A DNA stretch of 64,000 nucleotides from Hyphomicrobiaceae bacterium. Its GTDB lineage: Bacteria; Pseudomonadota; Alphaproteobacteria; Rhizobiales; Hyphomicrobiaceae. Made by a program: the position numbers and the translations under genes. The notes below the pieces were generated by a model. The model was not told the origin of the DNA and searched no databases. It saw only the letters and a list, made by a program, of their open reading frames with translations. How positions within the stretch are numbered: the first letter of the stretch is position 1; the number at the start of each line of letters is the position of its first letter. Location: assembly GCA_023384095.1 (NCBI GenBank), contig JAHDXT010000001.1:62001-126000 (forward strand), read 5' to 3'. Below are positions 22,622 through 32,206 of the stretch, piece after piece.

Positions 22622-23530
22622 ATGACTGTCGATATCGAGTTCAAGAAGAGCATGCAGTTCGCCTACGGCGAGCCGCGCGAGCTTGCGCCCGGCGTGGTGC
22701 GGCTGGTCGCCAACAACCCGAGCCCGTTCACGTTCCACGGCACCAACACGTATCTGATCGGGACGGCCGAGCTGGCGCTGATCGACCCCGGCCCGGAGGA
22801 CGAGGCGCACTTCGAGGCCATCATGCGGACGGCCGCCGGCCGCCCGATCAGCCACATCTTCGTCACGCATACCCACCGCGACCACACGGACGGCCTCGAG
22901 CGGCTGCTGAGAGCGACCGGCGCCAAGGTGTGCGCGCGCGGACGCTCGGTCCGTTCGCCCGGAAGCCTGAAGTCGAGCCCGTCGGGGGCCGAGTTCATCG
23001 ACATCGATTTCAAGCCCGACCTGGTGCTGGGCGACGGGGACGTCGTCCGCGGCGCGGGCTGGCGACTCGAGGCGCTGCACACGCCCGGACACGCGCCCGA
23101 TCATCTCTGCTTCGCCGAGACCACCAGCAAGGTGCTGTTCTGCGGCGATCACGTGATGGGCTGGAACACTCCCGTCGTGGCGCCGCCCGAGGGCAACATG
23201 ACCGATTACATGCGCTCGCTCGAGAAGCTGCTGGAGCGCCAGGAGCCCGTGTTCATGCCGGGGCACGGGGGGCGCATCGAGCAGCCCGCCCGCATGGTCA
23301 AGGCCTACATCGTGCACCGGCGCTGGCGCGAGCAGGCGATCCTCGAAGCCGTGCGAGAGGGCAGGACAACCATCGCCGGCGTTGTCGAGGTCGTTTACCG
23401 GGGCATCGATTCACGCCTCGTCCACGCGGCCTCGCTGTCGGTTCTGGCCCACGTCGAGAGCCTCATCGACCGCGGTCTCCTCCGCTGCGACGGCCCGCCC
23501 GGCCTCGATCGTCCCCTTTCGGCTGCTTAG
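22622..23530 (+). CDS. MBL-fold metallo-hydrolase (LACTB2/glyoxalase II-like)
   Basis: GTNTYLIGTAELALIDPGPEDEAHFEAI...IFVTHTHRDHTDGL...HTPGHAPDHLCF...CGDHVMGW. Confidence 0.92.
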   Translation: MTVDIEFKKSMQFAYGEPRELAPGVVRLVANNPSPFTFHGTNTYLIGTAELALIDPGPEDEAHFEAIMRTAAGRPISHIFVTHTHRDHTDGLERLLRATGAKVCARGRSVRSPGSLKSSPSGAEFIDIDFKPDLVLGDGDVVRGAGWRLEALHTPGHAPDHLCFAETTSKVLFCGDHVMGWNTPVVAPPEGNMTDYMRSLEKLLERQEPVFMPGHGGRIEQPARMVKAYIVHRRWREQAILEAVREGRTTIAGVVEVVYRGIDSRLVHAASLSVLAHVESLIDRGLLRCDGPPGLDRPLSAA

Positions 23531-24419
23531 AGGCCGCGCCTTTGCCAGACTTCTGTTTGCTCCGCGCGGCGCGAGGATCGATGGGCGCCGGCACGGTGCT
23601 CTCGAGCCGCGTCCTGAGCTCCTGGAATATGGCGCGAACCCGGCTTGCATTGCGGCCGAGGTCGTGGCGGCCGTACCGGGAGGCCGAGCGGACGTCGATC
23701 TGCGCGCTCTGCTCGTCGCCCTGGATGCGGATGACGACGTCGTCGTAGAACCCGATGATCGGCGTGCGGTCGACAGCCTCGATCAGTCCGGGCCGGTCGA
23801 GGTCATCGCCGGGCGGCGTCTCCGCGACGACTTGGAAATTCAGACGACGGACGGCATCTGCTGCGAGCTCGAATGCCTCGTCGGCCGATCGGGCGATCAG
23901 GAACGGCTGCAGGTCCGGATAGGCGATCGCCTGCATCTCGGCAAAAGTCTCGCCGGGGTAAGCCTGGGGGTTGGCGCCGGGGCCGCGCAACCGCGCCAGG
24001 GCGACGAGCGGCGGCGGGGCGTGAGGGTCGGTCGTCACGTCGTTGATCGGCGGCAGGCTTCTCAATGCCGGCAGATAGATGGCGGGCCATGCGAACAGAG
24101 CCAGGCTCGCGAGCATGGCGACGAACGCCATGCCCGCGCCCGCCCTGCCGGTAAGCCAGATCCGCACGGCGGCGGCGAGGCCGAGCAGCAGCGCCGCGGC
24201 GGCGCCGGCGAGCCCGGCCTTGATCACGTTGAGCAGGACGGGAGTCGGCAGGCCCAGCAGCCGGTGCAGGGCGATGGCGACGATCACCAGCGCACCGCTG
24301 AAGAGGGCCAGTCGGAGGCTCCAGACCGCTGAGAATTCAGGCCGTTGCAGGGCGGTATCCATCATCCGGCGCACGGCATTGCGGGAGAGCTCCGGGCTGA
24401 ACACCCTCACCGGCTGCAT
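23463..24419 (-). CDS. DUF1499-domain membrane protein
   Basis: Several TM segments then YPDLQPFLIARSADEAFELAADAVRRLNFQVV...GFYDDVVIRIQGDEQSAQIDVRSASRYGRHDLGRNASRVRAIFQEL. Confidence 0.85.
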   Translation of the reverse strand: MQPVRVFSPELSRNAVRRMMDTALQRPEFSAVWSLRLALFSGALVIVAIALHRLLGLPTPVLLNVIKAGLAGAAAALLLGLAAAVRIWLTGRAGAGMAFVAMLASLALFAWPAIYLPALRSLPPINDVTTDPHAPPPLVALARLRGPGANPQAYPGETFAEMQAIAYPDLQPFLIARSADEAFELAADAVRRLNFQVVAETPPGDDLDRPGLIEAVDRTPIIGFYDDVVIRIQGDEQSAQIDVRSASRYGRHDLGRNASRVRAIFQELRTRLESTVPAPIDPRAARSKQKSGKGAASKQPKGDDRGRAGRRSGGDRGR

Positions 24420-24518
24420 GGGTGGCCCTCGCGCAGCGGGCAGAGGAACTCTTTGTCAGACACTCGCGTCATGGCTAATGATACCGCAGATCCGAGCCAA
24501 GCACAGGGCAGGCGCACC

Positions 24519-25901
24519 ATGACCCTTTCCAATTTCGCCATGCGGGACGTCGAGACGATCCTGCACCCGGCCACCAACCTCGCACTGCACCGCACGACCG
24601 GTCCTCTGGTGACCGACCGCGCGGAGGGGATCTACGTCTGGGATACGGACGGCAAGCGCTACATCGAGGGGCTCGCCGGGCTGTGGTGCACCGGGCTCGG
24701 CTACGGCAACCAGGAGCTGGTCGAAGCCGCCCGCGAGCAGATGAGCAAGCTCTCCTTCACGCATCTCTTCGGCGGGCGCAGCCACGAGCCGGCGATCGCG
24801 CTCGCCGAGAAGCTGAAGGAGCTGGTGCCGGCGCCGGCGTCGAAGATTTTCTTCACGAGCTCGGGCTCGGAGGCGAACGACACCCAGATCAAGCTCGCCT
24901 GGTACTACAACAACGCCCGCGGCCTGACGAAGAAGAAGAAGATCATCAGCCGCATGCGCGCCTATCACGGCGTGACGATCGCGACCGCCAGCCTTACCGG
25001 TCTGCCCGTGTTCCACACCGACTTCGACCTCCCGATGGCGCGCGTGCTGCATACCGACTGCCCACATCACTACCGGGGCGCCGAGCCGGGGGAGACGGAG
25101 GAGGAGTTCGCGACACGCCTCGCCAACAGCCTGGATGAGATGATCGAGCGCGAGGGGCCAGACACCGTCGCCGCGTTCATCGCCGAGCCGGTGATGGGCG
25201 CCGGCGGCGTCGTCGTTCCGCCGCGCACTTACTTCGAGAAGATCCAGGCGGTGCTGCGGCGCCATGACGTGGCGATGATCGCCGACGAGGTGATCTGCGG
25301 CTTCGGGCGGACCGGCAACTGGTTCGGCTCGCAGACCTACGGGATCATGCCCGACACCATGACCATGGCCAAGGCGATCACGTCGGCGTACATGCCGCTC
25401 GGCGCCGTCACCGTCAGCGAGCCGGTCTACCAGGCGCTGCTCGACGAGAGCAGGAAGCTCGGGGTGTTCGCGCACGGGTTCACCTATTCGGGCCATCCTG
25501 TGTCGTGCGCCGTTGCCGTGAAGACCCTCGAGATCTACGAGCGCATCGACATCGTCCGGCACGTGCAGCGCGTCGCCCCGGTGTTCCAGATGCGCCTGGA
25601 GGCCCTGCGCGATCACCCGCTGGTCGGTGAGACGCGCGGCGTCGGGCTCATCGGCGGCGTCGAGCTGGTGAAGGACAAGGCGGGCAAGCAGAGCTTCGAC
25701 GCACGCCAGGGCGTGGGCTCGAAATTGGTCGCCTTGGCGCAGGAGGAGGGCCTCATCTGCCGCGCCGTCGCCGGCGACACCATCGCACTCTGTCCGCCGC
25801 TGATCATCGACGGGGCCGAGATCAACCAGATGTTCGACACCTTCGTCCGCGCGCTCGAGCGGGTCGAGGCCTGGGTCACATCGGAGGGCCTGCGCGGCTG
25901 A
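24519..25901 (+). CDS. Class-III omega-aminotransferase
   Basis: EGLAGLWCTGLGYGNQELVEAAREQM; FFTSSGSEANDTQIKLAWYY; VAMIADEVICGFGRTGNWFGSQTYGIMPDTMTMAKAITSAYMPLGAV. Confidence 0.93.
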   Translation: MTLSNFAMRDVETILHPATNLALHRTTGPLVTDRAEGIYVWDTDGKRYIEGLAGLWCTGLGYGNQELVEAAREQMSKLSFTHLFGGRSHEPAIALAEKLKELVPAPASKIFFTSSGSEANDTQIKLAWYYNNARGLTKKKKIISRMRAYHGVTIATASLTGLPVFHTDFDLPMARVLHTDCPHHYRGAEPGETEEEFATRLANSLDEMIEREGPDTVAAFIAEPVMGAGGVVVPPRTYFEKIQAVLRRHDVAMIADEVICGFGRTGNWFGSQTYGIMPDTMTMAKAITSAYMPLGAVTVSEPVYQALLDESRKLGVFAHGFTYSGHPVSCAVAVKTLEIYERIDIVRHVQRVAPVFQMRLEALRDHPLVGETRGVGLIGGVELVKDKAGKQSFDARQGVGSKLVALAQEEGLICRAVAGDTIALCPPLIIDGAEINQMFDTFVRALERVEAWVTSEGLRG

Positions 25902-26003
25902 CGCCGTTTCCCTCCTCGCCTGAGGTGAGAGGGAGCGATCCTTCTCGCGCGCACCCAAATCAGGCAGACTGGCACTCAACCTGAGCGTGCAGCGGGGTGC
26001 CGG

Positions 26004-26975
26004 ATGGGAACTGATCGATGTGTGATGTGGCGGACCGTCCTCGGCGGCTGTCTGGCCGCCCTGATCGTCTGTCCCGTGCCACTGACCAGCCGCATGAGCC
26101 TTGCGCAGCCGGACCTGCGGCGCGACGCCGGCAGCAAGGAGCGGCTACGGCTGCGCATCGCCAGCATGAACGTCTCCGGCAGGCAGATCGCGGCGAGCCC
26201 GCCCGAGGCGCTGCCGCAGTCCTCATGGCGCCACACGTTCGGCTCCGAGCGCGTGGCGGCGAGGACGGCGCGCCAGCCCGTGCGCTTCTCGGCCGACGTC
26301 GTCGTTCTCCAGGGCGTCACCAGCCTCGCCCCGGTGCGCCAGATGCTCCCGGCGCGCAAGTATCACCTGGTGGTCTCGCGGCAGATCCTGCAGCAGGCCG
26401 ACACGGTCGCAACCCCGGTCGAGCCGGTGGGCACCACGGCCCTCGCCATCCGGCGCGACTCGGGTCTTCGCGTCACCGCGCAGGACCACCTGCTCGGCAC
26501 GGCCGAGCCGCCCGCTGGCGCGGAAATGGCCGCCGCCGCGACCGCGGTGCGGTTGACGGGCAGCGGCCGCACTCTCTGGGTCATGGCGCTCGATGTGGCA
26601 CAGGGTTGCGCCGGCGAGACATCACCAGAAGACGTCGCCCCCTGCCAGGCGGCAAAGCGGCAGCTCGATGCCATCGACGCGTGGCTTTCCGATCGCCTCG
26701 GCGCCGGCGAGACCGTCATCCTGGCCGGCAGGTTTCATCGCCCGTTCGGAACGGCTCGCCTGCCGGGGCCTCTCGGCAAGCTCATTCGCTTTCCCTCGGC
26801 CGGGGGCATCCCCGGGACCTGCGCGGCCGACGACGGGAGCATGGCGGCGACCCATGTCCTGGCGACACAGCGCCCGCACGGGCACGCAGAAACCACGCTG
26901 GACGGCAGGCTGCTGCCCGTGGACGAGGCGGCGCCCGAGAGCGGCTGCCTCCTCATGGTCGACGCGAGCCTGTGA
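26004..26975 (+). CDS. Secreted, apparently degenerate endonuclease/exonuclease/phosphatase (EEP)-fold protein
   Basis: Signal-like N-terminus; EEP-like order RLRIASMNV / ADVVVLQGV / ILAGRFHRPF, but catalytic E, D/N and SDH positions are not recognisable. Confidence 0.5.
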   Translation: MGTDRCVMWRTVLGGCLAALIVCPVPLTSRMSLAQPDLRRDAGSKERLRLRIASMNVSGRQIAASPPEALPQSSWRHTFGSERVAARTARQPVRFSADVVVLQGVTSLAPVRQMLPARKYHLVVSRQILQQADTVATPVEPVGTTALAIRRDSGLRVTAQDHLLGTAEPPAGAEMAAAATAVRLTGSGRTLWVMALDVAQGCAGETSPEDVAPCQAAKRQLDAIDAWLSDRLGAGETVILAGRFHRPFGTARLPGPLGKLIRFPSAGGIPGTCAADDGSMAATHVLATQRPHGHAETTLDGRLLPVDEAAPESGCLLMVDASL

Positions 26976-26981
26976 CCACGC

Positions 26982-27740
26982 TCACACGTGCTGGCCGCCG
27001 TTGATGTGCAGCTCCGCGCCGTTGACGTAGCTCGACTGGTCCGTGCACAGGAAGTAGATGGCCTTGGCCACCTCCTCCGGCTCGCCGAGGCGCCTCAGCG
27101 GGATCTGCTCGCGCACGATCCGGTCGGTCCCGGGCGACAGGATTGCGGTATCGATCTCGCCGGGCGAGATGGCGTTGACGCGGATGCCGCGCGGCCCGAA
27201 ATCCGCCGCCATCTCGCGCGTGAGCGCGGCCAGCGCCGATTTCGACGTGGCGTAGGCCGCGCCCGCGAACGGGTGCACGCGGCCGCCCGCGATCGAGGTG
27301 ACGTTGACGACCGCACCCCGCGCCGTCGCGAGCTCGGCGATCAATCCGCGGGCCAGCATGATCGGTGCGAAGAAGTTCACCTGGAACACCCGCTGCCAGT
27401 CCGCCAGCGGCGTCTCGATGCTGCCGAGCCGCACTCCGTCCGGCCCCTTCGGGCTGATGGCGGCGTTGTTGACGAGTGCGTTGAGGCGGGAGTCCTGCGC
27501 CTCGAGACGCTTGCGCATCAGACCGATCGCCTGCAGCGTCCCGTCGGCGTCGGCGAGATCGACCTGGATGTGGTCCTCAGGCCCCATCTCCCAGGGGCAG
27601 TTCTCGGGGAACGGCTGGCGCGAGCACGTGATCAACCGCCAGCCGGCGGACGCGAAGCGCTTGACGGTCGCGTGCCCGATCCCGCGCGAGGCGCCGGTCA
27701 GAATGAGGGTCTTGCGTTCGGCGTTGGATTGGCTGGCCAT
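26982..27740 (-). CDS. SDR-family oxidoreductase
   Basis: LILTGASRGIGHATVKRFASAGWRLITCSRQ; NNAAI; YATSKSALAALTREMAADFGPRGIRVNAISPGEIDT. Confidence 0.93.
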   Translation of the reverse strand: MASQSNAERKTLILTGASRGIGHATVKRFASAGWRLITCSRQPFPENCPWEMGPEDHIQVDLADADGTLQAIGLMRKRLEAQDSRLNALVNNAAISPKGPDGVRLGSIETPLADWQRVFQVNFFAPIMLARGLIAELATARGAVVNVTSIAGGRVHPFAGAAYATSKSALAALTREMAADFGPRGIRVNAISPGEIDTAILSPGTDRIVREQIPLRRLGEPEEVAKAIYFLCTDQSSYVNGAELHINGGQHV

Positions 27741-27859
27741 GATGTCCTGCAGGTCCTCGCGGCGAAGAGATCACCGACCCGGATCGGGCGCACACCATAG
27801 CCGAAAACGACCCGGTCGGCATCGGCCCGTCGATGCATTGCGAGGCCGACCGCCGCGGG

Positions 27860-28516
27860 TCACGGATAGAGGCGTGTCCTGCTCCAGGGCTCGCTCGTTG
27901 CGGCGCGGCGGAACTGGACGCGGTCGTGCAGGCGGAACGGCCGGTCGTGCCAGAACTCGATCTCCAGCGGCACGATGCGGAAGCCGGACCAGTGCGGCGG
28001 CCGCGGGATCTCGCCAACGGCGTATTTGGCCGCATGGAGCGCCACGGCCTTCTCCAGGGCGAAGCGGCTCTCAAGCGGCCGCGACTGCATGCTGGCCCAC
28101 GCCCCGATGCGGCTGGTGCGGGCGCGGGTGGCGAAATAGGCATCCGCCTCATCGCCCGTGGCTTGGGCGGCGAGCCCGCGCACGCGCACCTGCCGGCGCA
28201 GGCTCTTCCAATGGAAGCAGAGCGCCGCCCTGCCGGAGGCCAGCAGCTCGCGGCCCTTGGCGCTCTCGTAATTGGTGAAGAACACGAAGCCGCGGTCGGG
28301 CCGGCCGGCCGGGTCGAGACCCTTGAGCAGCACCATGCGGACGTTGGGCAGGCCGTCCGGATCGACGGTGGCCAGCGCCATGGCGTTCGGGTCGTTCGGC
28401 TCGTGCGCCACGGCGTCCTGGAACCAGGCATCGAACAGCGCGAACGGCTCGTCCGCAGCCGCGAAGTCCCCGGCCTGCGGCCCCGTGTAGAAGTCGGGCT
28501 TCGGTGATTCGGCCAT
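27860..28516 (-). CDS. pdxH: Pyridoxamine 5'-phosphate oxidase
   Basis: [52 protein letters not shown]...C-terminal [18 protein letters not shown]...WSRTRLYP. Confidence 0.95.
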   Translation of the reverse strand: MAESPKPDFYTGPQAGDFAAADEPFALFDAWFQDAVAHEPNDPNAMALATVDPDGLPNVRMVLLKGLDPAGRPDRGFVFFTNYESAKGRELLASGRAALCFHWKSLRRQVRVRGLAAQATGDEADAYFATRARTSRIGAWASMQSRPLESRFALEKAVALHAAKYAVGEIPRPPHWSGFRIVPLEIEFWHDRPFRLHDRVQFRRAATSEPWSRTRLYP

Positions 28517-28660
28517 GGTCTCTCGTCCCGCTCTCCGTCGGCCGCCCGCCGGGCGGGACAGCCGTTGAGATCATCTTAACCCTGCTGCGGCATGCTCGTG
28601 GCTACGAGTAGCCCGTCCCGAGGCGGCGGGTCCAGCAGGTTCGAGTTCGAGTGAGTCGAC

Positions 28661-29083
28661 ATGCGTCATCCTCACCGCGCCACCATCAGCGCAACCCTCG
28701 TCGCAACCCTCGCGGCCCTGGCGCTCAACGTGTCACTGGCCCCCCCCGGCAGCGCCACGGCAGCCGAGCCCGAGAAGCAGCCCGAGCCGCGTGCCGGCTC
28801 CGGCGCGGCGATGGCGCGGCTGGCGCTGGATGCCTCCGACGAGACCGCGGCTCTCCAGGCCGTGCACATCGGCCTGACGCAGGTGCCCGACGGGGCCACC
28901 TTCGTCTGGCGCCGCGCGCACGGCCGCCTGAGCGGCGCCGTGCGTCCGGTGTCGTCCTTCAAGAACGCCGAGGGCGACGTCTGCCGCCATTTGGTGCTGA
29001 CCCTGAGGTCGGGCGCCTATACCCGGACAGTCGAAGGCGCCGCCTGCCGCAGCCCGGACGGCAGATGGACGCTCGAAGGGTGA
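28661..29083 (+). CDS. Secreted protein with 17-kDa surface antigen-like C-terminus
   Basis: Signal peptide; VSSFKNAEGDVCRHLVLTLRSGAYTRTVEGAACRSPDGRWTLEG resembles the CREY...GTACR.PDG.W motif. Confidence 0.65.
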   Translation: MRHPHRATISATLVATLAALALNVSLAPPGSATAAEPEKQPEPRAGSGAAMARLALDASDETAALQAVHIGLTQVPDGATFVWRRAHGRLSGAVRPVSSFKNAEGDVCRHLVLTLRSGAYTRTVEGAACRSPDGRWTLEG

Positions 29084-29095
29084 TGAGCAGCCATC

Positions 29096-29189
29096 TGGCG
29101 GAGACGGGGGGATTCGAACCCCCGGTACGGCTTTACAACCGTACAACGGTTTAGCAAACCGCCGCCTTCAGCCACTCGGCCACGTCTCC
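29096..29189 (-). tRNA. tRNA-Ser (anticodon GCU), CCA encoded
   Basis: Reverse strand GGAGACG...CGTCTCC acceptor stem, GCCGAGTGGCTGAAGGC D-arm, anticodon loop TTTGCTAAA, long variable arm, GGTTCGAATCC T-arm, followed by G-CCA. Confidence 0.96.
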
Positions 29190-29264
29190 AGCAAGGCAAG
29201 GCTTTCCTATAGTGGGCCGCCCCGCCCATTGCAAGGCGCTGGGCGGCCCGGCGGCCGCAGCGCC

Positions 29265-31019
29265 TCAATCGACGTTGGTGTGCTTGTACTTGTCGAGCAG
29301 CCGCCTCGGCTTCTTGAGCGCATCGCGGCGGAACGGGTCGCCGAGCTCCTGCGTCACCATCACCTCGAGCACGGTCGTCTTGCCGTGCTTCATCTGGGCG
29401 TCGACGGCCTTCTCGAGCGCCTCGCCCACGTCGCCGAGGTTGCGTACGGTGACGGCCTCGGCGCCGAGCGATCGGGCCACGTCCGCCCAGCAGGGGTTCT
29501 TCAGGTTCACGCCCTCGAAGCGGTAGTTGTAGAAGTCGACCTGGTTCTTCTTCTCCGCGCCCCACTGCTCGTTGTGGAACACGACCGCGGTGACGGGGAT
29601 GTCCTCGCGAACGCAGGTCAGAATCTCGCCGAAGCTCATGCCCCAGGCGCCGTCGCCGACGTAGGCGACCGCCGGGCGATCGGGGGCGGCCGCCTTGGTG
29701 CCGATGATGGTCGGCAGCGCGTAGCCGCAGTTGCCGAAGCTCATGGCCGCGAACATGCTGGGCGACTGGCTGAAGCGCAGGTAGCTGTTCGACACCGAGC
29801 AGATGTTGCCGATGTCGGTCGAGACCATGGCGTTTTTCGGCATGGCCTTCTCGAGCTCGCGCAGCATCTGGCGCGGATGCATGCTCGGCGAATTCTTAGA
29901 AACCTCGAGGCTCCAGGGGTCGCGCTCGTGCGTCCACTCGGAAAGCTCGGCCTCCCAGGCCGCCTTCTCCGCGTTCACCTTCTTCAGGCGCTCGGCGGCG
30001 TTCTTGCGCGCAACGGGATCGCGGTTCGCAAGCCGGTGATGCAGCGCCTTGGCCGCGGCCTTCGCGTCGCCCACGACGCCGACCGAGATCTGCTTCACCA
30101 GCCCCAGCATGCGGTGGTCGGTGTCGACCTGGATGATCCTGGCGTTCTTCGGCCAGTAGTCGAGGCCGTGCTGCGGCAGCGTGCCGAACGGCCCGAGCCG
30201 GGTGCCGAGCGCCAGCACGACGTCGGCCTCGGCGATGATCTTCATGCCGGCCTTGGAGCCCTGATAGCCGAGCGGGCCGCACCACAGCGGATGATCGGCG
30301 GGGAAGCTGTCGTTGTGCAAATAGCTGTTGACGACCGGCATCTGCAGGTATTCGGCGAGCGCCTTCGCCTCCTCCGTGCCGCCGGAGAAGATGACACCGC
30401 CTCCGGCCACCATGACCGGGAACCTGGCCTTGGCCAGCAGCTCGGCGGCCTCGTCCAGCGCCTCGTCGGCGCCGGGGCCGCGGGCGATCCTCTTCGGCAC
30501 CGGAATGGCGTAGTCGGCCTCGCCATAGAAGTTGTCGCGCGGGATGTTGAGCTGCGTCGGGCCGCGCTCGCTCATCGCCATGTCGAAGCAGCGGGCCGTC
30601 AGCTCCGCCATGCGGTCCTGGCGCGAGACGTGGGCCTGATACCTGGTGATCCTGGAGAAGATCGGAAGCTGCTCCGTCTCCTGGAAGCCGCCGAGGCCGA
30701 TGGTGCCCGAACCCGTTTCAGGCGTGATCACGACAACCGGCGAGTGCGCCCAATAGGCGGCGGCCGTGGAGGTGACGAAGTTGGTCACGCCCGGGCCGTT
30801 CTGCGCGATGCACACCCCGTGCCGCCCGGAGACGCGGCTGTAGCCGTCGGCCATGTGGCCGGCGCCCTGCTCGTGAACGGTCGGGATGAAACGGATGCCT
30901 GCAGACGGAAACAGGTCGAGCGCATCCATGAACGCCGAGCCGACGATGCCGAACACGTCGGTGACGCCATGGGCAACCAGAGTTTCGACGAAGGCTTCGC
31001 TCGGAGTCATTCTCGTCAT
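29265..31019 (-). CDS. xsc: Sulfoacetaldehyde acetyltransferase (ThDP-dependent Xsc)
   Basis: SEAFVETLVAHGVTDVFGIVGSAFMDALDLF..., PTQLNIPRDNF, FGNCGYALPTIIGTK, YVGDGAWGMS, QWGAEKKN, LGDPFRRDALKKP: Xsc-type motifs. Confidence 0.88.
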   Translation of the reverse strand: MTRMTPSEAFVETLVAHGVTDVFGIVGSAFMDALDLFPSAGIRFIPTVHEQGAGHMADGYSRVSGRHGVCIAQNGPGVTNFVTSTAAAYWAHSPVVVITPETGSGTIGLGGFQETEQLPIFSRITRYQAHVSRQDRMAELTARCFDMAMSERGPTQLNIPRDNFYGEADYAIPVPKRIARGPGADEALDEAAELLAKARFPVMVAGGGVIFSGGTEEAKALAEYLQMPVVNSYLHNDSFPADHPLWCGPLGYQGSKAGMKIIAEADVVLALGTRLGPFGTLPQHGLDYWPKNARIIQVDTDHRMLGLVKQISVGVVGDAKAAAKALHHRLANRDPVARKNAAERLKKVNAEKAAWEAELSEWTHERDPWSLEVSKNSPSMHPRQMLRELEKAMPKNAMVSTDIGNICSVSNSYLRFSQSPSMFAAMSFGNCGYALPTIIGTKAAAPDRPAVAYVGDGAWGMSFGEILTCVREDIPVTAVVFHNEQWGAEKKNQVDFYNYRFEGVNLKNPCWADVARSLGAEAVTVRNLGDVGEALEKAVDAQMKHGKTTVLEVMVTQELGDPFRRDALKKPRRLLDKYKHTNVD

Positions 31020-31127
31020 GGGCGCCTCCCTGGAGCTTCGCCGGCGCCGGCACGGGCCGACGGCATGGAACTGTCTCAGAATACAAGACAACTCGTCTCG
31101 GTTAGTGGCATGCGACCACAGATGGAG

Positions 31128-31982
31128 TCAATCACCGACTCGTGCGGGAGCAGCTCTCCTGCGGGCGGGTCGGCCGGCTGGCCGCCCGGTGGGACCCGCA
31201 GCATCGCGTCCTCCGGTCCACGCCCGGGCCATGGCGCGGGCAGCCTCATCGAGCCGCGGCACGAAGCCGATCGCCCGCTGTAGATCCAGGCGCGGCGCCG
31301 GTCCGTGCACGGCGAGGGCCGCCAGCACGCGGCCGTGGCTGTCCGCGACGGGGACCGCGACGCCGATGATCCCTATCGTGAACTCCTGGTTGTTGACCGC
31401 ATAGCCTCGCGTCCGGACCTGAGCGAGATCGGCCTCGAGAGCGGCGACGCGCGTGATCGTGTGCTCGGTATGCGCCTTGAGCTCGATGCTGCCGAGCAGC
31501 CTCGCGCGCACGGACTCGTCGAGATGGGCCAGCATCACCTTGCCGCCGGAGGTGCAGTGGGCCGGCACCCGGCTGCCCGCCTGCAGATGCACGCGCAGCG
31601 ACCAGTGGCACTCGATGCGCTCGAGGTAGACGAACTGCAGCCCATCCAGCACGCCGATGTTGCAGGTTTCCTCGAGGTCGTCGACGAGCACCTGCAGGAT
31701 GGCGCGGACCGGCGCCGACTGGTTGTGGGTCTGCAGTGCGTTGAGGGCCAGCGTGGACAGGCGCGGACCGACCGAGAACCGGTCGCGCGAGGGATCGCGC
31801 ACGATGAGCCCCGCGGCTTCGAGCTGCACGAGCACGCGATGGACGGTCTGCCGCGGCAGGTCGAGGCGCGCGCTGAGATCGGGAAGCCCGATCGGCTGCG
31901 ACTGCGCGATGATCGCCTCGAGGACGGCGAGCGCCTTGTCGAGCGCCGACCCGCGTTCCTGGACTGCACCGCGCTCCCGCAT
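31128..31982 (-). CDS. IclR-family transcriptional regulator
   Basis: SALDKALAVLEAIIAQSQPIGLPDLSARLDLPRQTVHRVLVQLEAAGLIVRDPSRDRFSVGPRL; IclR effector domain CHWSLRVHLQAGSRVPAHCTSGGKVMLAHL. Confidence 0.94.
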   Translation of the reverse strand: MRERGAVQERGSALDKALAVLEAIIAQSQPIGLPDLSARLDLPRQTVHRVLVQLEAAGLIVRDPSRDRFSVGPRLSTLALNALQTHNQSAPVRAILQVLVDDLEETCNIGVLDGLQFVYLERIECHWSLRVHLQAGSRVPAHCTSGGKVMLAHLDESVRARLLGSIELKAHTEHTITRVAALEADLAQVRTRGYAVNNQEFTIGIIGVAVPVADSHGRVLAALAVHGPAPRLDLQRAIGFVPRLDEAARAMARAWTGGRDAAGPTGRPAGRPARRRAAPARVGD

Positions 31983-32103
31983 GGCTCTGTCATTTCTCCA
32001 CCCGGCTGACCAGACCGCGCGGGCGACGGCGGGTCGATGCCCTGAACCACAGTTATCCGAAGTTTCTTCGCCGCGCAAAAGAGCGATGGATCAAATCAGG
32101 CTC

Positions 32104-32134
32104 ACACGATCGTGTTCGGGCCGTTCCCCGGAAC
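32104..32134. promoter_or_regulatory. Candidate operator: ACACGATCGTGT palindrome and GTTCC-cc-GGAAC inverted repeat between IclR regulator and sauS-like gene
   Basis: Perfect 12-bp palindrome 32104-32115; 5-2-5 inverted repeat 32123-32134. Confidence 0.45.
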
Positions 32135-32206
32135 CGGAACGAGCAGGTTGACCGCACGGCCCGTGGCGTACAGAATGAGACAAGGTATCCCGTTTATTTT
32201 CATAGA

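Noticed and set aside
26004-26975. Functional secreted nuclease
   Set aside because: EEP catalytic residues are not recognisable; reported as a degenerate/pseudoenzyme candidate instead
29229-31283. 684-aa plus-strand ORF opposite xsc, and similar long antisense ORFs (e.g. 16816-18537 minus, 21512-23317 minus, 38337-40190 minus, 7712-9088 minus)
   Set aside because: Antisense shadows of well-supported genes in high-GC DNA; translations are Arg/Ala/Gly/Pro-rich with no family motifs
31060-32190. Shared TGAGACA heptamer upstream of both xsc and the sauS-like gene as a common operator
   Set aside because: A 7-mer match is too short to separate from chance; no symmetrical partner upstream of sauS
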